The position numbers and the translations under genes are program-made. A stretch of 64,000 nucleotides of DNA from Botryosphaeria dothidea. Lineage: Eukaryota > Ascomycota > Dothideomycetes > Botryosphaeriales > Botryosphaeriaceae. The notes beneath the pieces were generated by a model. It saw only the letters and a program-made list of their open reading frames with translations. It did no database searches and was not told the origin of the DNA. Location: the NCBI GenBank assembly GCA_011503125.2, contig WWBZ02000040.1, positions 1,860,001 to 1,924,000 of the forward strand, in the 5' to 3' direction. This document shows positions 25,069 to 37,142 of this stretch, one piece after another (the stretch's first letter is position 1; each line of letters begins with the position of its first letter).

Positions 25069-25609
25069 GCAGATTAGGGGCATACGGTCGAGAACATGTA
25101 GCAGGCTGAGCCCGCAGCCCGATCAATGAGGCTTCTGGAGGCAGAGTACCAAGCAAAACGACCGGGCTTGGAGAGCGGCCTCGGGAGAAACATACGGTTC
25201 GCATGCCTATCGAGGCGCGAACCAAAGGCAATGCCGAGACGCAGACAGCAATGCAGGATGCTTGCAAACGGTCGTCGAAGGACAAGAGAGGAGGAAAATA
25301 GACGAGCCCTCCAGTAGCCAACGAATTCTGAGCGTGGAGTATTCCTTGCGTAGAAAAGGGGAAACGAGTAATGCAACGCCCTGCGCTTCTTCTGAGAGTG
25401 AAAAATGACGGTGATGTCACGCAGTCGCGTCGCGTCGGGGTCGCGCGTCCCGCTTCGGGAGTTGACTAAGCCGCGCGCGCCAAGACCGTGTGTTGTGTTT
25501 ACAGTCGACCGCCCGCCAGCCAAGTGTTTTGGCCGCCGCGCTGCTGTCGAACCGTCAATGTGACGACTCCATCCGCCAACTCCCACCTTGCTGTCTTTTC
25601 GACGACACA
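25069..25609. promoter_or_regulatory. ARP4-SMC4 intergenic region with GACGCGAC-type motif
   Basis: 541 bases between tandem genes. At 25424-25436 the minus strand reads two overlapping GACGCGAC units, resembling the ACGCG core bound by MBF-type cell-cycle regulators. A TGATGTCAC element sits just upstream at 25412-25420. Both lie 170-200 bases before the SMC4 ATG. A regulatory role is inference only. Confidence 0.35.
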
Positions 25610-25962
25610 ATGTCTGCCCGACCCTCAAGGCGAGCGGCCGCGCGCCGCCAGACCATTGTCGAGTCCTCGGACTCAGAAGAAGAACACATGGTCGTGAGGC
25701 AGGACAGTGACGAGGATGAGTTCACGCCCGCTCCGGAGCCCGCTCCTCCCAAGAGCGCTCGCCGCCGCACTGCTGTGAGGCTCGATGGCGAGGATGCTGA
25801 AGCCACTCCCGTGCCAAAGAGCACCCGTCGCCGCAAGGCTTCCGAGGTGCCCATCACTCCGCGCACCGTCCCAACCAAGAAGGGCAGAACGCGAGCCAGC
25901 CAGTCGGTCGAACCGTCGACCACCCACGGCCCCGCCGAGAGTGCGACCACCAGTGTTGCTGC

Positions 25963-25995
<33 letters not shown>

Positions 25996-28900
25996 GGAGC
26001 AAGAATCTCGCAAGCCGCCCAAGAAGATCCCCGCCACGCGGAGGGGTCGCCGCAACGTTCGCGACAGCCGCAGAAGCAGAGCTTCAGTCGCCCCGGATGT
26101 AATTCAACAATTCCCCCCCCTCTCTGCTCCGCACCCCACGACCGACCTGGAACCGTCGCTGCAGATAATACCTTTCGTGAATGATACTAAATCCACGCCG
26201 AAGGAACAGGAATCCGAGCATGAATTGCGCCACAAGTCACCGCTTTCCGACATCACCAACGACGCCGACAAGTCTTTCAACATAATGAAGTCTACCGAAC
26301 GCGACGCGACGCCGCGTCAGAAGACCCCTCAACCCTTCGATCCCGGCAACCTCGAGAACACTGAAGCGAAAACGCCCACGCCCACGCCGAAGGGCAAGAC
26401 TCCTGCACCCGAAGATAAGACTCCCGTGCCTGATGAGAAGATACCAATCTCTGGACAAAAGACACCGGCTCCCGAAGAGAAGACACCAGTGCCGCAAACA
26501 CCACGCACGGTTACTCGGGTAGATGCGCTGAACACCGTGTTGGAGAAGCCTATGGACATCGTGGCCAAGGCACGGGCAGCCGCACAGCCGTTGGCACAGG
26601 AGCCCGAAGTCCCCAAGTCGCGCATTTGCATCACTTGGCTAATACTCACCAACTTCAAGAGTTACGCTGGCAAACAAGAAGTCGGCCCATTCCACGCTTC
26701 TTTCTCGTCCGTGGTTGGCCCAAATGGTTCCGGAAAGTCGAACGTGATCGATTCACTTTTGTTTGTTTTCGGCTTCAGGGCTAGCAAGATGAGACAAGGC
26801 AAGCTCTCAGCCTTGATCCATAATTCCGCAGCTTTCCCCAACCTAGACCACTGTGAAGTTGAGGTCCATTTTCAGGAAGTCATGGATTTGCCTGGAGGGG
26901 GCCATGAGATTATTCCGGATTCCAACCTGGTGATATCTCGTAAGGCCTTCCGGAACAATTCCAGCAAGTACTACATCAACACCAAGGAATCCAGTTTCAC
27001 CGTGGTAACGACTCTGCTGCGCGACCGCGGCGTTGATTTGGACCACAAACGTTTCCTTATTCTTCAAGGTGAAGTCGAATCCATCGCTCAAATGAAACCG
27101 AAAGCCGCCAATGAGCACGATGATGGACTCTTGGAGTATCTCGAGGACATTATTGGGACCTCGAAATACAAGACGCCTATCGAGGAATCTGCTGCCCAGG
27201 TCGAAACATTGAACGAGGTCTGTCAAGAAAAGAACAACAGGGTCCAGCACGTCGAGAAAGAAAAGGATGGCCTCGAAGACAAGAAGAACAAAGCACTGGC
27301 GTACATTCGAGATGAGAACGAACTCGCCTCCAAGCAGTCTGCCCTCTACCAGATATTCATCGATGACACGAACGATAACATTCAGGTCGCTCAAGAGACG
27401 ATCAATGAGGCACAGTCTTCTCTCAACGAAGAGCTCGAGAGGCACAAGGGAAGCGAGGAGGAGATCAAGGAACTCGAAAAGCAGTACAAGACAGGCTCCA
27501 AGCAGTACGAGAAGCTCGAAAAGCAGACACAGGAGGTTCTCAAGGAGCTAGCAAAATTGGATAAGGAGACGGTCAAGTTTGAGGAGAAGAAGAAGTTTCT
27601 TACCAACAAAGAGAAGAAACTTCAGAAAACTCTCGAGACGAGCAAATTCGGCACTTCGGAATCGGATAATACCATGAAACAATGCACCGACGATATTGAG
27701 AGGAACACGGCTGAGATTGCTGAGCTGGAAGAGAAAATGCGAGCCGAGGAAGAGGAACTCACTTCAATCCGGGAGAGCCTGAAGGGAAAGACACAGAACA
27801 TCTCCGACGAGATCTCGGCAAAGCAAAAATCTCTAGAACCCTGGAATGCGAAGATCAACGAGCAACAATCGGCTATGGCTGTTGCGCAGAGTGAGCTAGA
27901 TATCCTAAGGGAAAAGGAGAACGAGGGAGCGAAAAAGATCGCCGAGACCGAGGCCAAGATTGCTAGTCTTGAGGAGCAAAAGACCACAAAGCTGTCAGAG
28001 CTTGAGGAATGCGATTCTGAGAAGCGGGAAACGGAAAAGGAGATGAAAACCGTCCGAAAGGAAATGGGTGTGCTTGGGCAGGAAGAACCAAAGGTCCGCT
28101 CGAAACTTTCAAGTGCCCGACAGAAAGCCGATGAGGCGAGATCGAGTCTTTCCGCAACCCAGTCTCAAGGTAACGTCCTTACGGGACTTACGCGCCTGCA
28201 GGAGTCAGGAAGAATCAAGGGGTTCCACGGCCGCCTCGGGAATTTGGGCACGATCGACCAGAAGTACGATATCGCAATCTCAACCGCTTGCCCTGCTCTA
28301 AACAACTTGGTCGTCGACTCAGTTGAAGTTGGCCAGCAGTGCATTGAGTACCTTCGCAAGAATAGCCTTGGACGCGCCAACTTCATCCTACTCGACAGAT
28401 TACCACAGCGCGACCTGTCTGAGATCAGTACGCCTGAAAATGTTCCGAGACTGTTTGATCTTGTGAGGTCAAAGCACGACAAATTCCGCACAGCATTTTA
28501 TAGCGTCCTGCAAAATACTCTTGTGGCGAAGGATCTTCAGCAAGCAAATCGTATCGCGTATGGAGCCAAGAGGTGGCGTGTTGTGACGCTTGATGGCCAG
28601 CTCATTGACAAGTCCGGTACCATGTCTGGCGGAGGTACAAGGGTCGCAAAGGGTGCCATGTCCTCGAAATTGGCTGCCGATGTGACAAAGGAGCAGGTCG
28701 CAAAGCTCGAGGTCGATCGTGACGCGATCGAACAACAATTCTCAGACCTCCAAGGAGCTTTGAGGGAGGGTGAAAAGATGCTCAGGGAACTGAACGAGAA
28801 GATGCCTAGGCTAGAGACGAAGGCTCAGAAGATTGCATTGGAAGTCGAGAGCTACGACCGCAACATCGCCGACGCCCAACGCCGTATCAAGGAGATTGCT

Positions 28901-30368
28901 GCTGAGCAACAGCCTTCCAAATCGGACAAGACGCGAATGGCCAGCCTCGAGAAAAGCATCGCCGCCATGGAGAAGGAAATCAGCAAACTCCATGCCGAGA
29001 CTTCGAGTGTCGAAGATGAGATCAAGGCCCTCCAAGACAAAATCATGGAGATCGGCGGTATCAAACTGCGCACCCAGAAGGCCAAGGTCGACGGTCTCAA
29101 GGAACAAATCGATACGCTCAACGAGGAAATGTCCTCCGCCGATGTGAACAGGGCGAAGGCAAGGAAGCAGAAGGCCAAGCACGAGAAGGCCCTTGTTGAG
29201 GCGGAGAAAGAGCTCGAAAAGGTAGCTGCTGATCTGGAAAAGGTGGACGAGGATATGCGTGCTCAGCGGAGGGATTCTGGTGGCTCGAGGCAGCATGCTG
29301 AGGAAGCTCAGTATGCTCTTGAGGAGAAGAAGGAGGAGTTGCAGGCCCTCAAGGCCGAGCTGGATGCAAAGACCGCCGAGCTCAATGAAACCCGTGGCAT
29401 TGAGATCGAGATGCGGAACCAGCTCGAGGAGCATCAAAAGACCTTGAAGGAGAATCATATGAAGCTGCGGCATTGGGAGGACAAGCTTAACAAGCTCTCT
29501 CTCACAAACATCAGCGATCTTGGTGAGGAGCAGGAGGCTGACGCTCTGCCTACCTACACCAAGGACGAGCTTCAAGACATGGACAAGGGTCAGCTTAAGC
29601 GTGACATCGCCGCGCTTGAAGAGAAAACGCAGAATGTCCAGGTGGAACTCGGTGTTCTCGCTGAGTATCGACGCCGTGTTGAGGAGCATGCTGCTCGTAG
29701 CGCCGACCTCGCCGCAGCTGTTGCTGAGCGCGATGCCGCCAAGAAACGCTGCGATGAGCTACGCCGGCTGCGTCTGGAAGGCTTCATGGAAGGCTTCAGC
29801 ACCATCTCTCTCCGGCTCAAGGAAATGTATCAGATGATCACTATGGGCGGCAACGCGGAGCTCGAGCTTGTCGACTCGCTGGACCCATTTTCTGAAGGCA
29901 TCTTGTTCAGCGTCATGCCGCCCAAGAAGAGCTGGAAAAACATCTCTAACCTGTCTGGTGGCGAGAAGACGCTGAGCAGCCTGGCGCTGGTGTTCGCGCT
30001 TCATCACTACAAGCCGACGCCCCTCTACGTCATGGACGAGATCGACGCGGCCTTGGATTTCAGAAACGTACGTCGCACAGGCATAAATCTGGATGTTCTG
30101 TGTACTTTGACTGACCTTTTGGTTCCAGGTTTCTATTGTCGCCAGTTACATCAAGGAACGGACGAAGAACGCTCAGTTCGTTGTTATTTCCCTGCGCAAC
30201 AACATGTTTGAGCTTGCAGCCCGTCTGGTCGGTGTATACAAGGTCAACCACATGGTAAGTGAAATCCGTATCGGTGCGAAGCGCCAACAAATTCGCTAAT
30301 TTCTTGTCGACTCATAGACCAAAAGTGTCACGGTTGAAAATCAAGATTACATCATTCCGAGGACTTAG
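25610..30368 (+). CDS. SMC4: Condensin ATPase subunit SMC4
   Basis: Three exons (25610-30067, 30129-30254, 30318-30368) give 1544 residues. Smc4 pairs with Smc2 in condensin and drives mitotic chromosome compaction. Domains in order: a disordered, charged N-terminal extension of about 335 residues with KTPAP/KTPVP repeats (about 255-298); the ABC head start with Walker A GPNGSGKSN (near residue 370) and the SMC4-type segment FGFRASKMRQGKLSALIHNS; a coiled coil; a hinge near 850-1030 (GFHGRLGNLGTIDQKYD to NFILLDRLPQ); a second coiled coil; the signature NLSGGEKTLSSLAL (near 1446); and Walker B YVMDEIDAALD (near 1475). The last 56 residues come from two small exons. The open frame continues upstream to 25490, but the ATG at 25610 starts the typical basic N-terminus. 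It is longer than budding-yeast Smc4 because of the N-terminal extension. Confidence 0.95.
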
Positions 30369-30905
30369 ACATTTCGTGACTTCTTGTTTTGGTTTTGTGT
30401 ACCTTCGCTGGTTATTTGGGTGTACAGGATCGCCAGCTGTGTGGCGGGATCATCTGGGAGCGGGTACGGGTGCTATACACGGGACGGGACGGGTCGTTCT
30501 TGAAGTTCTGCGTTTGCAAGGCGTTTGGGAGTGCTCGGAAGAGAGCTAGGTGGGTTACTTGGCTACGTCACGACGCAGCTGCATTGGAACAGGGAGCGCA
30601 CAAGCACATGGCAGACGGACGGGAGGGCGTGCTTCGCATCACTATTACGGTCTAAAAATGGATGACATGCCCCTCTTTGCTTCAAGACCAAACCGATGAC
30701 CTATCCAGGCCCGAGACGCCAAAAGTTGGGTATATCTACAACAACCGACAAAGCAACAAGCCCTTCCCATGTTTGTGTTGTACAGCATAGCGCGGCTACC
30801 AAGCCATGCCGCGCACCTCCACGCATCCATCAAGCACCATAGCTGTCCTCCTGGCCTGAGATGGCGTCGCACAGCGACTTTTCCGCATCTGCGTCACAGC
30901 CGACT
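30369..30905. other. Convergent intergenic region between SMC4 and the BTB gene
   Basis: 537 bases between two stop codons, presumably both 3' UTRs. Nothing else was seen. Confidence 0.5.
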
Positions 30906-32033
30906 TCAGTTCTCCACGCAGGGTGACGTTTCCGCGTGCTCGTGGTAGTGCTGGCACACGCTCTTCACCCACGGCTTGCAGCTCGCCAGCTTCGCCGCAT
31001 CATCGCCGCACAGAGCCTTGCCCGACGCGACACAGGCATTGCAGAAGGCATAGCCGCACGCCTCGCATCTGTTGCCGCTCAGGCCCGGCTGCATGACGTC
31101 CCTGCAGGTCCAACAGGCACGCGTGCTGGCCCAGCTCGCGGGCTTCCAGGCCACGAGGTCGTGGCGACTGAGGCCCTGCAGCTCCGGCCGCTTGACGCGG
31201 ACGACGAGCTCGCGCAGGAACTGCGGGTGCCACTCGTCCGGGTGGCTGGCCAGCAGCACGTCCGTCTTCTTGAACGCGAACAGGTCGACCACGAGCTTGC
31301 GCAGCAGCGCCGTGTCACGGATTTCGTCGTACAGCGTGACCGTGTCGCTGGGCGTCGGTACCGAGTTGCTTTTCTCGGCCAGGGCCGCCACGCGGTCGAC
31401 CACGGCGTTGCGGAGCGATTCGACTGACAGGCGGTCCGCCAGCCCGTACAACGAGAGGAGCAGGTAGAAGGCCACCTTGCCGCCGCGCGTGAAAACGTCA
31501 TCTAGCTGGCCGGTGTACCTGAAGAAAATCGTTAGTGTGCCGGGATTCCTGCGAGGATCTCGAGGGAATACATACGCCCATGAGAGGAAGAGCTCGAAAG
31601 TGGAGACATCTTCGGCCGGCAGGGAGAGCTCCTGGGAGAGACCTTCGGCGAATGCGCCGGTGAGAGCGGCAGCGAAGAAGGGCGAATGATGCGTAAGAAT
31701 GTCACGATGAACGAGGAAGGGCTGGCCACTGCTGCCAACCAAGATGGTGGAGATGGTGGTGAAGTTCTTGAACTGGGTCCTGATGTCGGAGTCAGTCACT
31801 TGGACGTCAACCGCTCGGACAGCCTTATCGTAGGGTCGCAGCGGTGGGCCGCAGTGCTGCTGCTGCCTTGGACATGGCCATGTGCAATTGGCCGCTGTAC
31901 GCCCTCCCCTTGCATATTGCCTAAACTGAGAACACACTCACCGTAATGAGAATGGTCGGCCGCTCTTTGCGCGAGCTCCGCACCTCAGTGCCAACGGCGT
32001 CCGCGCCCGCGGCTTCTCGACTTCGGTCGCCAT
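30906..32033 (-). CDS. BTB/POZ-domain protein with C-terminal cysteine cluster
   Basis: Three exons on the minus strand (32033-31942, 31779-31576, 31518-30906) give 302 residues. The BTB fold spans about residues 30-150, with FLVHRDILTHHSPFFAAALTGAF followed by LSWAYTGQLDDVF and LLSLYGLADRL. BTB domains mediate homo- or hetero-oligomerisation and often recruit Cullin-3. The last ~70 residues hold a run of Cys pairs (C234/C237, C250/C253, C258/C261) and further Cys and His residues (269, 279, 287, then HYHEH and C299) that could bind one or two zinc ions. The first join (phase 2) is confirmed because only the ATG frame at 32033 continues correctly into the BTB domain. I know no named orthologue. 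BTB assignment is firm; the zinc site is inference. Confidence 0.82.
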
Positions 32034-33137
32034 GGCTGGGTAGTTGCGGAGTACGTGGTGCGCCACGGTTGCTCGTTTGGAGCGACGGCTGCAAGGCTGG
32101 GTGATTGAAGGTGGCGCTGAAAGCTGTCCGGTCTGGAGCTTCGGGGGGACGAGGTGGATGGAATGCAGGCGCGTTCTCTGGGGCAATCGGCAGGCCAAGT
32201 AAAAGTAGAGAAAGAAGCAGGAAGATAGGATGAGCAGGAATTTGTGAAGAGAGGAAGGGAGAGGAATGTAAATTTGGGTCAGACAGAACCTTGCTGCAAG
32301 CGCTGCCAGCTGCGCGCTGATGCCGCAGAGCAGAGACTGCACGCCCGTTTGGCGGGTTGACAAAGGCACGCGCTGTCAGTCAATCACGGAGGGGCATGTG
32401 AGCCTGTGTCAAACGCACGACGGAGCGGCATTCGTCATTATAAGCTGCAAGGACCGCAGCACGCCTCACCTGTTCGCGTCGCTGGGTATGTACATGACTA
32501 CTTGGCACGCGGCCGCAAACTGTTCGCGTGGGTACCCCGAGCGTTGCTTTGTCGTTGTCGCCGCTCATCGTCCGGATGCGGAAAGTCGACACAATATATC
32601 CGCATCTTAAGGCACCAAAAAAATACCTTGGCCGGGCGGTCAGCGTTCTGCCATTATTGAACAACCAAGGCCCTCCCCGCTCGTTGGGCTCCTCTGACGC
32701 CTGAGGCCCTAGCGATCTTGGCCTAATGCCACGGTACCTGAACATCGCACGCCATAATCGCTCGCTAATCCCGCATATTCAATCGTATTACAGGGTTAAT
32801 CCAGAGCTTGCTTGTTAGTCTCTCGAGCTGACGACCGTTTTTATGCCGCTTCCCGCCTCCCGAGACCATGAGGAATTGGACCCTGTGCATTGTCCATCGC
32901 CCTAGCCGCCAAAAAGTAGCCGCCAAATCGAAACGCCAGCAAAAAAGGCCGCCGATGACTGCCCACTGACTATTTGAAGTGCATACAGAACCGAAGCTGG
33001 AAACCAGATAGCCATAGACTTTTAACCCTTAACCCCGATCGCACGCGTTCGCCGAAGGAAAAGACCGGACCGCCTAGATGCGGTGTTTCTCGCTCTCTGT
33101 AGGCTTCTGTTAGCAGTCAAGGCTGCATGCGCCAGGT
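32034..33137. other. Intergenic region between KH and BTB genes (both minus strand)
   Basis: 1.1 kb with no recognised gene. The part next to 32034 is the BTB promoter and leader, CT-rich on the minus strand. The part near 33137 is the KH-gene 3' region, with TAACCCTTAACCCC near 33024-33037. Confidence 0.5.
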
Positions 33138-34660
33138 TCACGCCGCTTTCTCACCGAGTCGAGAGTAGAGCATGTAGAGCGCCATCTGATTGCACTCCTG
33201 TGTGCCTGTGATCGTCACCAGGCGCTCGTTACTGTTGTCCTGCGGCTCATTGATTTTGATGACACTGCCGCTGAGCTGTCGGATCTCGTTGATCTTGGCG
33301 CCACCCTTACCAATGATAGCGCCGACCATGTCGTTGGGAATGAAAATCTGCTGCGTCATAGGCTGGCCGGGCATCATACCCTGCATAGGCTGCGCAGGCT
33401 GGCCGGCGTGACTGGGCTGTGCAACGTGAGGAGCACCGTACTGCTGGGGCTGGTGCGGTCCAGCGCCCGTGTATGCGTGACGCGGCGATCCAGCACCATA
33501 GTGAAGAGGCGCCTGCGGCTGCTGCGGATATTGGCCATGCATGGGAGCTCCGTATCCAGCAGCTGGAGTCCTCTGCGCCTGCGGACCCTTGCGGTGGAAT
33601 GTGTCGGGCGGTCCCCACTGGCCGCCTGCGGGCTGGGGAACATAGGGCACGACCTGCATACCACCAGGAACAACTCCAGCCGGACCACCGCTACGAGTGG
33701 CATATGCCGATGCTGCCGGACCACCAAATCTCTCAGTCAGCTGCTCAACCAATGTACTTCCCACATAATACGTCGCAATATGGACGGCGTCCGCGACACC
33801 TAGAACGACAAGCGAACGCTCCGTCGACAGAGGAAGGCACGAGTCAGAAGCATTGAGGCGAGCACCCGAAGCCTCCTGGATTTCGCGAATGCGCACGCCA
33901 GACTTGCCAATGATGGAGCCGATGAGGATGTGGGGGATGAGGAGGCGGAGGGGATATGTCTTAGACTGCGGGGTGGAGGGCGAGTTAAGGTCTTCATTGT
34001 TCAGCGTGCGGATAATCAGACCAAAGGCCTACGAATGGTCAGCTTGGGTCATCACGGTTAAGCGAGGAGAATTGGCCTGACCTTCGCGACAGCATCTACG
34101 AGGCCGCTGACAGTCAGGATGCGCTCAACGGCACCCCTTGAGTAGTCGCTGACGGTGCACTTAGCTCCTGACATGCGGCGAATCTGCGTGACATTCTCAC
34201 CGCCCTTGCCAATGACGGTGGCGGCTTCAGCGCTCGAGATGATGGCGCGCACATGAAGCCAGTTGGATTCGTCCTGGTGGCCGGTGGTGACGGCCTGCGA
34301 AGCAGAGGGACCGTTGGCGGTCGAAGTGGATTGGATGGGCTGGGTGTCGGGGGCAGCAGAGGCAGCAGAGGCAGCGGTGGTAGGGGCGTCCGGGACGACA
34401 GTGTCGCCCTGGCCGTCCTTGTTACCGTTCTGGGCAACAGGCGCGGGCGCTTCTGAATCGCTCTTGGCCGAGTCGGAAGGAGCGGAAGTGGATTGCGGCT
34501 CAGGAGCAGAGGGGGCTTGCTCGGCGGGTTCGTCTTTGACGACCTTGTCGAGCGCAGGACGCTTCGCGTCGGGCTGGTCGCCGGGGCCCGAGGGCGACGA
34601 GGGCTCTTCCAGCGGACGCTTCTGGCTGGGCGCCGTGGCAGTGGTGGGAGATGCAGACAT
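33138..34660 (-). CDS. Triple KH-domain RNA-binding protein (PCBP/Rnc1-like)
   Basis: Two exons (34660-34082, 34028-33138), joined in phase 0, give 489 residues. Three KH domains are visible, each with its GxxG loop. KH1 spans about 133-200 (TVIGKGGENVTQIRRMSGAKC). KH2 spans about 216-290 (SIIGKSGVRIREIQEASGARL). KH3 spans about 417-489 (AIIGKGGAKINEIRQLSGSVI) and ends at the stop codon. Residues 1-130 are Ala/Ser/Pro-rich with KRP motifs that could act in nuclear import. The KH2-KH3 linker is Gln/Pro/Gly-rich. Two KH domains close together, a linker, then a C-terminal KH is the poly(C)-binding layout, shared with fission yeast Rnc1 and budding yeast Pbp2/Hek2, which regulate mRNA stability or localisation. 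The exact orthologue is uncertain. Confidence 0.92.
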
Positions 34661-35654
34661 TGTTGCCCTGCTGTATCAAAGTAAAGGATGCTTCAGGCTC
34701 TTTCAGGCTCAGAGGACCAGATCGGGTCGTAAAGTTTCTTCGTATTGCTCGATTTACGTACAGCAGAGGGCTGTCGAAGGAAAACTTGCTGGAGGGCGGA
34801 TCGGCAAAGGGACTTGAGTGTCTGGGTGGTGTGGGCAGTCGCCGGGAGAATGGTGCAGTGTGCGGGTGGCGGCGAGGAGAGGAAGATCGGTTGGAAGAGG
34901 AGCTCGCTCAAGGGCGGAATTGATAGGAGTGCCAGTGGTGGTGGAGCTGGAGTGAGGGAGCGGTCTGGTGCAGGAGCTGGGGCCGAAGAAGACGAAGACT
35001 CAGTAAACGCGCCCGCCAAAGCAAACCTTGCAGCGTCGTCGCGGCGCGAGCAGCAGCAGCGCCCGGGGCGAAGAGGTCGATGGGGACGAGGCGGATGGGA
35101 GCAGCGATGACGGTCGATGCAGGTGTGGTGGAAGGCGCGAGGGCAGGGCAGGAGAAGAGGTTGTGATGGACGTCGAGCGGGCAGGAACAGGCAAGCGACG
35201 TAGAAGCTAGCAGAATGAGAAATGGTGCGCCGGTGCGGGAGCGGCAGAAGTCACGTGTGGCGCGCGCGCGTCGAGTCGAGCTGCACACCGAGGGCACTGT
35301 CTGTGTCATTTATTGATTCACGTCCTGACAGCTGGCAGCTCCGCTCGTCGCGTCGGCCGTGTCGCTTCCTCCTGTTCTGCATCTGCTCTGCCGCCAGCCC
35401 GCGCCCTTCCTGCCCTGCGACCAGCGCGCGCGTTGAGTCGTCGGCAAAGGCAGCTCGCCGCGGCGCGACAACCGACCTCTTCCTGCCACACAACTCTCGT
35501 CGTGCTCTTCGGGCTCGCATCGGCCGCTCACACGAGCCCTGCAATTTCATTAGACTCTGCCCGTCTGCTCCCCGTTTCGGAGCGACTCGCGCAGCCCGAC
35601 TCCCCGCCTCCAGCTCGGACGCGTGCTGTTCCGTGTCCACGCAGCGCCATCGCC
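34661..35654. promoter_or_regulatory. Divergent promoter region between KH gene and CENP-K-like gene
   Basis: 994 bases between divergent start codons. The left part is purine/G-rich and the right part C-rich on the plus strand, consistent with leaders transcribed outward. No defined site was assigned and no gene seen. Confidence 0.5.
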
Positions 35655-36770
35655 ATGGAGTCCAATCGCTCCGACGCGCTTCCGGCAATCCATCACTATG
35701 CCGCCAAGCTTAGATCTGCCCAGCAACTCCAGATGGACGTGGATCCATCCGACCATTCGGCCTTCGAGGCCCGTCTCGATCAGACAGTGCGCGAGTTACG
35801 AGACCGCGTCCAGGAACAGCAACGCGCCTTGGAAGAGGTAGCTTTTACCCTTCATCCAAGACTGGAATTCTAATGCTGATATGCGCTCCAGCTCCGCGCC
35901 TCATTTCGCCAGCAAGCTCTTCGTGCGCCTTCTGCCGACTCCCGGGAACGCCTCCGCCAGCTCCGCACGTTGAAAAGTACCTACGAGCACTTGATTCCGG
36001 AGAGGCCGTTCCTTCCTGGCTCATCTTCGCTGCTTCCAACTCTCCTTGCAACAAACGTCACTCAGCAGAGTATTGTCGAAGCTAAAGATGCCGTCAGAAG
36101 CAGCCGTGCCAAGCTTGTAGCTGTGCAGAGAGACCTTGAGCAAGAAGAGAAAGACCTCCAAGACGCAAATGCCATTACTCAGAGCTTGGAGGGCCGTGTC
36201 GATGATCTTCGTTCTGAACACCAGGAAAGGTCTTCAAAACAACCGTCTCAACTTGCAAAGGAGTTATTGATCGCTACCCGCAAACAAAAACAGAGGTACG
36301 ATGTCGATAGCCGGCGCCTTCAATCCGCTCTGGAGAACTTCGTCGAGGAACGCTTGGCCACTTTGGTGGCTGCAGAAGAGCTTGGAGGCCCGGTGGTCGG
36401 TGAATTGATGGATATCGACGATGATACGCTGGCGGCCGGCTTCTCGCAACAAGGAAAACCGAGACCATTGAAGCAAGCGAAAGCCGCAGTAGATAAGAGG
36501 CAGAGACGCATTGATGAGATTTGGGGCCGGACTGGCGCGAGCAGCGACGAGCCCCTCAGCGAGAAGGACGCTGCTGCTACGGAGATCAGGTCTCTTATAG
36601 ACGAGCTCCTACAGGCATTACTCGGCGAAGGCAATGGCGGAGAGTACGTGGAGCTGGAAAGAGACTCTGCAGCAGCTCGTTTTCTGGTTCGAGCAAAAGT
36701 CGCACAGTTCCATCCAAAAGACGCTCGGAAACTCCGACTTGTCGATTTTGGCCGCGCTTTAGATATGTGA
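35655..36770 (+). CDS. Probable inner-kinetochore protein CENP-K (Sim4-like)
   Basis: Two exons (35655-35837, 35892-36770), joined in phase 0, give 353 residues. The protein is mainly coiled coil: one stretch at about 45-90, a long one at about 115-180, and a helical region around 190-225. Three features resemble CENP-K family members: a central segment of the type LERE-x-W/LQD before the second coil (here DLEQEEKDLQDA), an ENFVEERL segment after the coil, and a C-terminus built around VRAKVAQFHPKDARKLRLVDF. The last matches the conserved HP-x-D-x-x-R-x-RL ending of CENP-K. CENP-K (fission yeast Sim4) is part of the constitutive centromere-associated network. The domain architecture is seen; the orthology is inferred from remembered family features. 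A generic coiled-coil protein is the alternative. Confidence 0.68.
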
Positions 36771-37142
36771 TCGAAGAATTGTGCGGCGCGGCAGATGCAC
36801 ATGCTTTTGAGACATGCTATGTCCGTCCTAGTTTTCTTACTGAGCGATGCAATGGCAGTTGCTCAGTGACATGCAGCTTTCCTCATGAATTATCTGAAAA
36901 TCTCTTTCGCGTACACAGCTCGGATGCCTGACTTTAAGTGAGTTGGATCAAGAATCGCCTGAAGTATAATGGGTGATGCTACGGTGATGTTGTGGGGCCT
37001 GTCTGCCCTATACATCTTTTAGGCTTAGCGCGGGTCTGTTAGCGCGCACAACTGAACGTTTGGCGAGCGAAACTACACACGTCCAGCCGGATAACGACAT
37101 CGAAAGCCATACCCACGACGCTGCACAGCAAAATCAGTCGCC
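36771..37142. other. Intergenic region, CENP-K-like 3' end to eL29 promoter
   Basis: 372 bases with no coding signal. The part nearest 37143 is the promoter and short leader of the ribosomal protein gene. Confidence 0.5.

Noticed and set aside
28811..29689. 292-codon open frame antisense to SMC4
   Set aside because: It lies opposite the second SMC4 coiled coil; its Leu-rich translation is the complement of Lys/Glu-rich codons. No independent gene signal.
32100..32280. Open frame upstream of the BTB gene reading LLLSLLLLGLP, which mimics a signal peptide
   Set aside because: The frame has no ATG and a stop upstream, and it is out of phase with the exon join that connects correctly into the BTB domain; it is CT-rich leader sequence.
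33020..33040. Telomere-like TAACCCTTAACCCC
   Set aside because: Only two imperfect units (CCCTTAA rather than CCCTAA); no array, so not an interstitial telomere.
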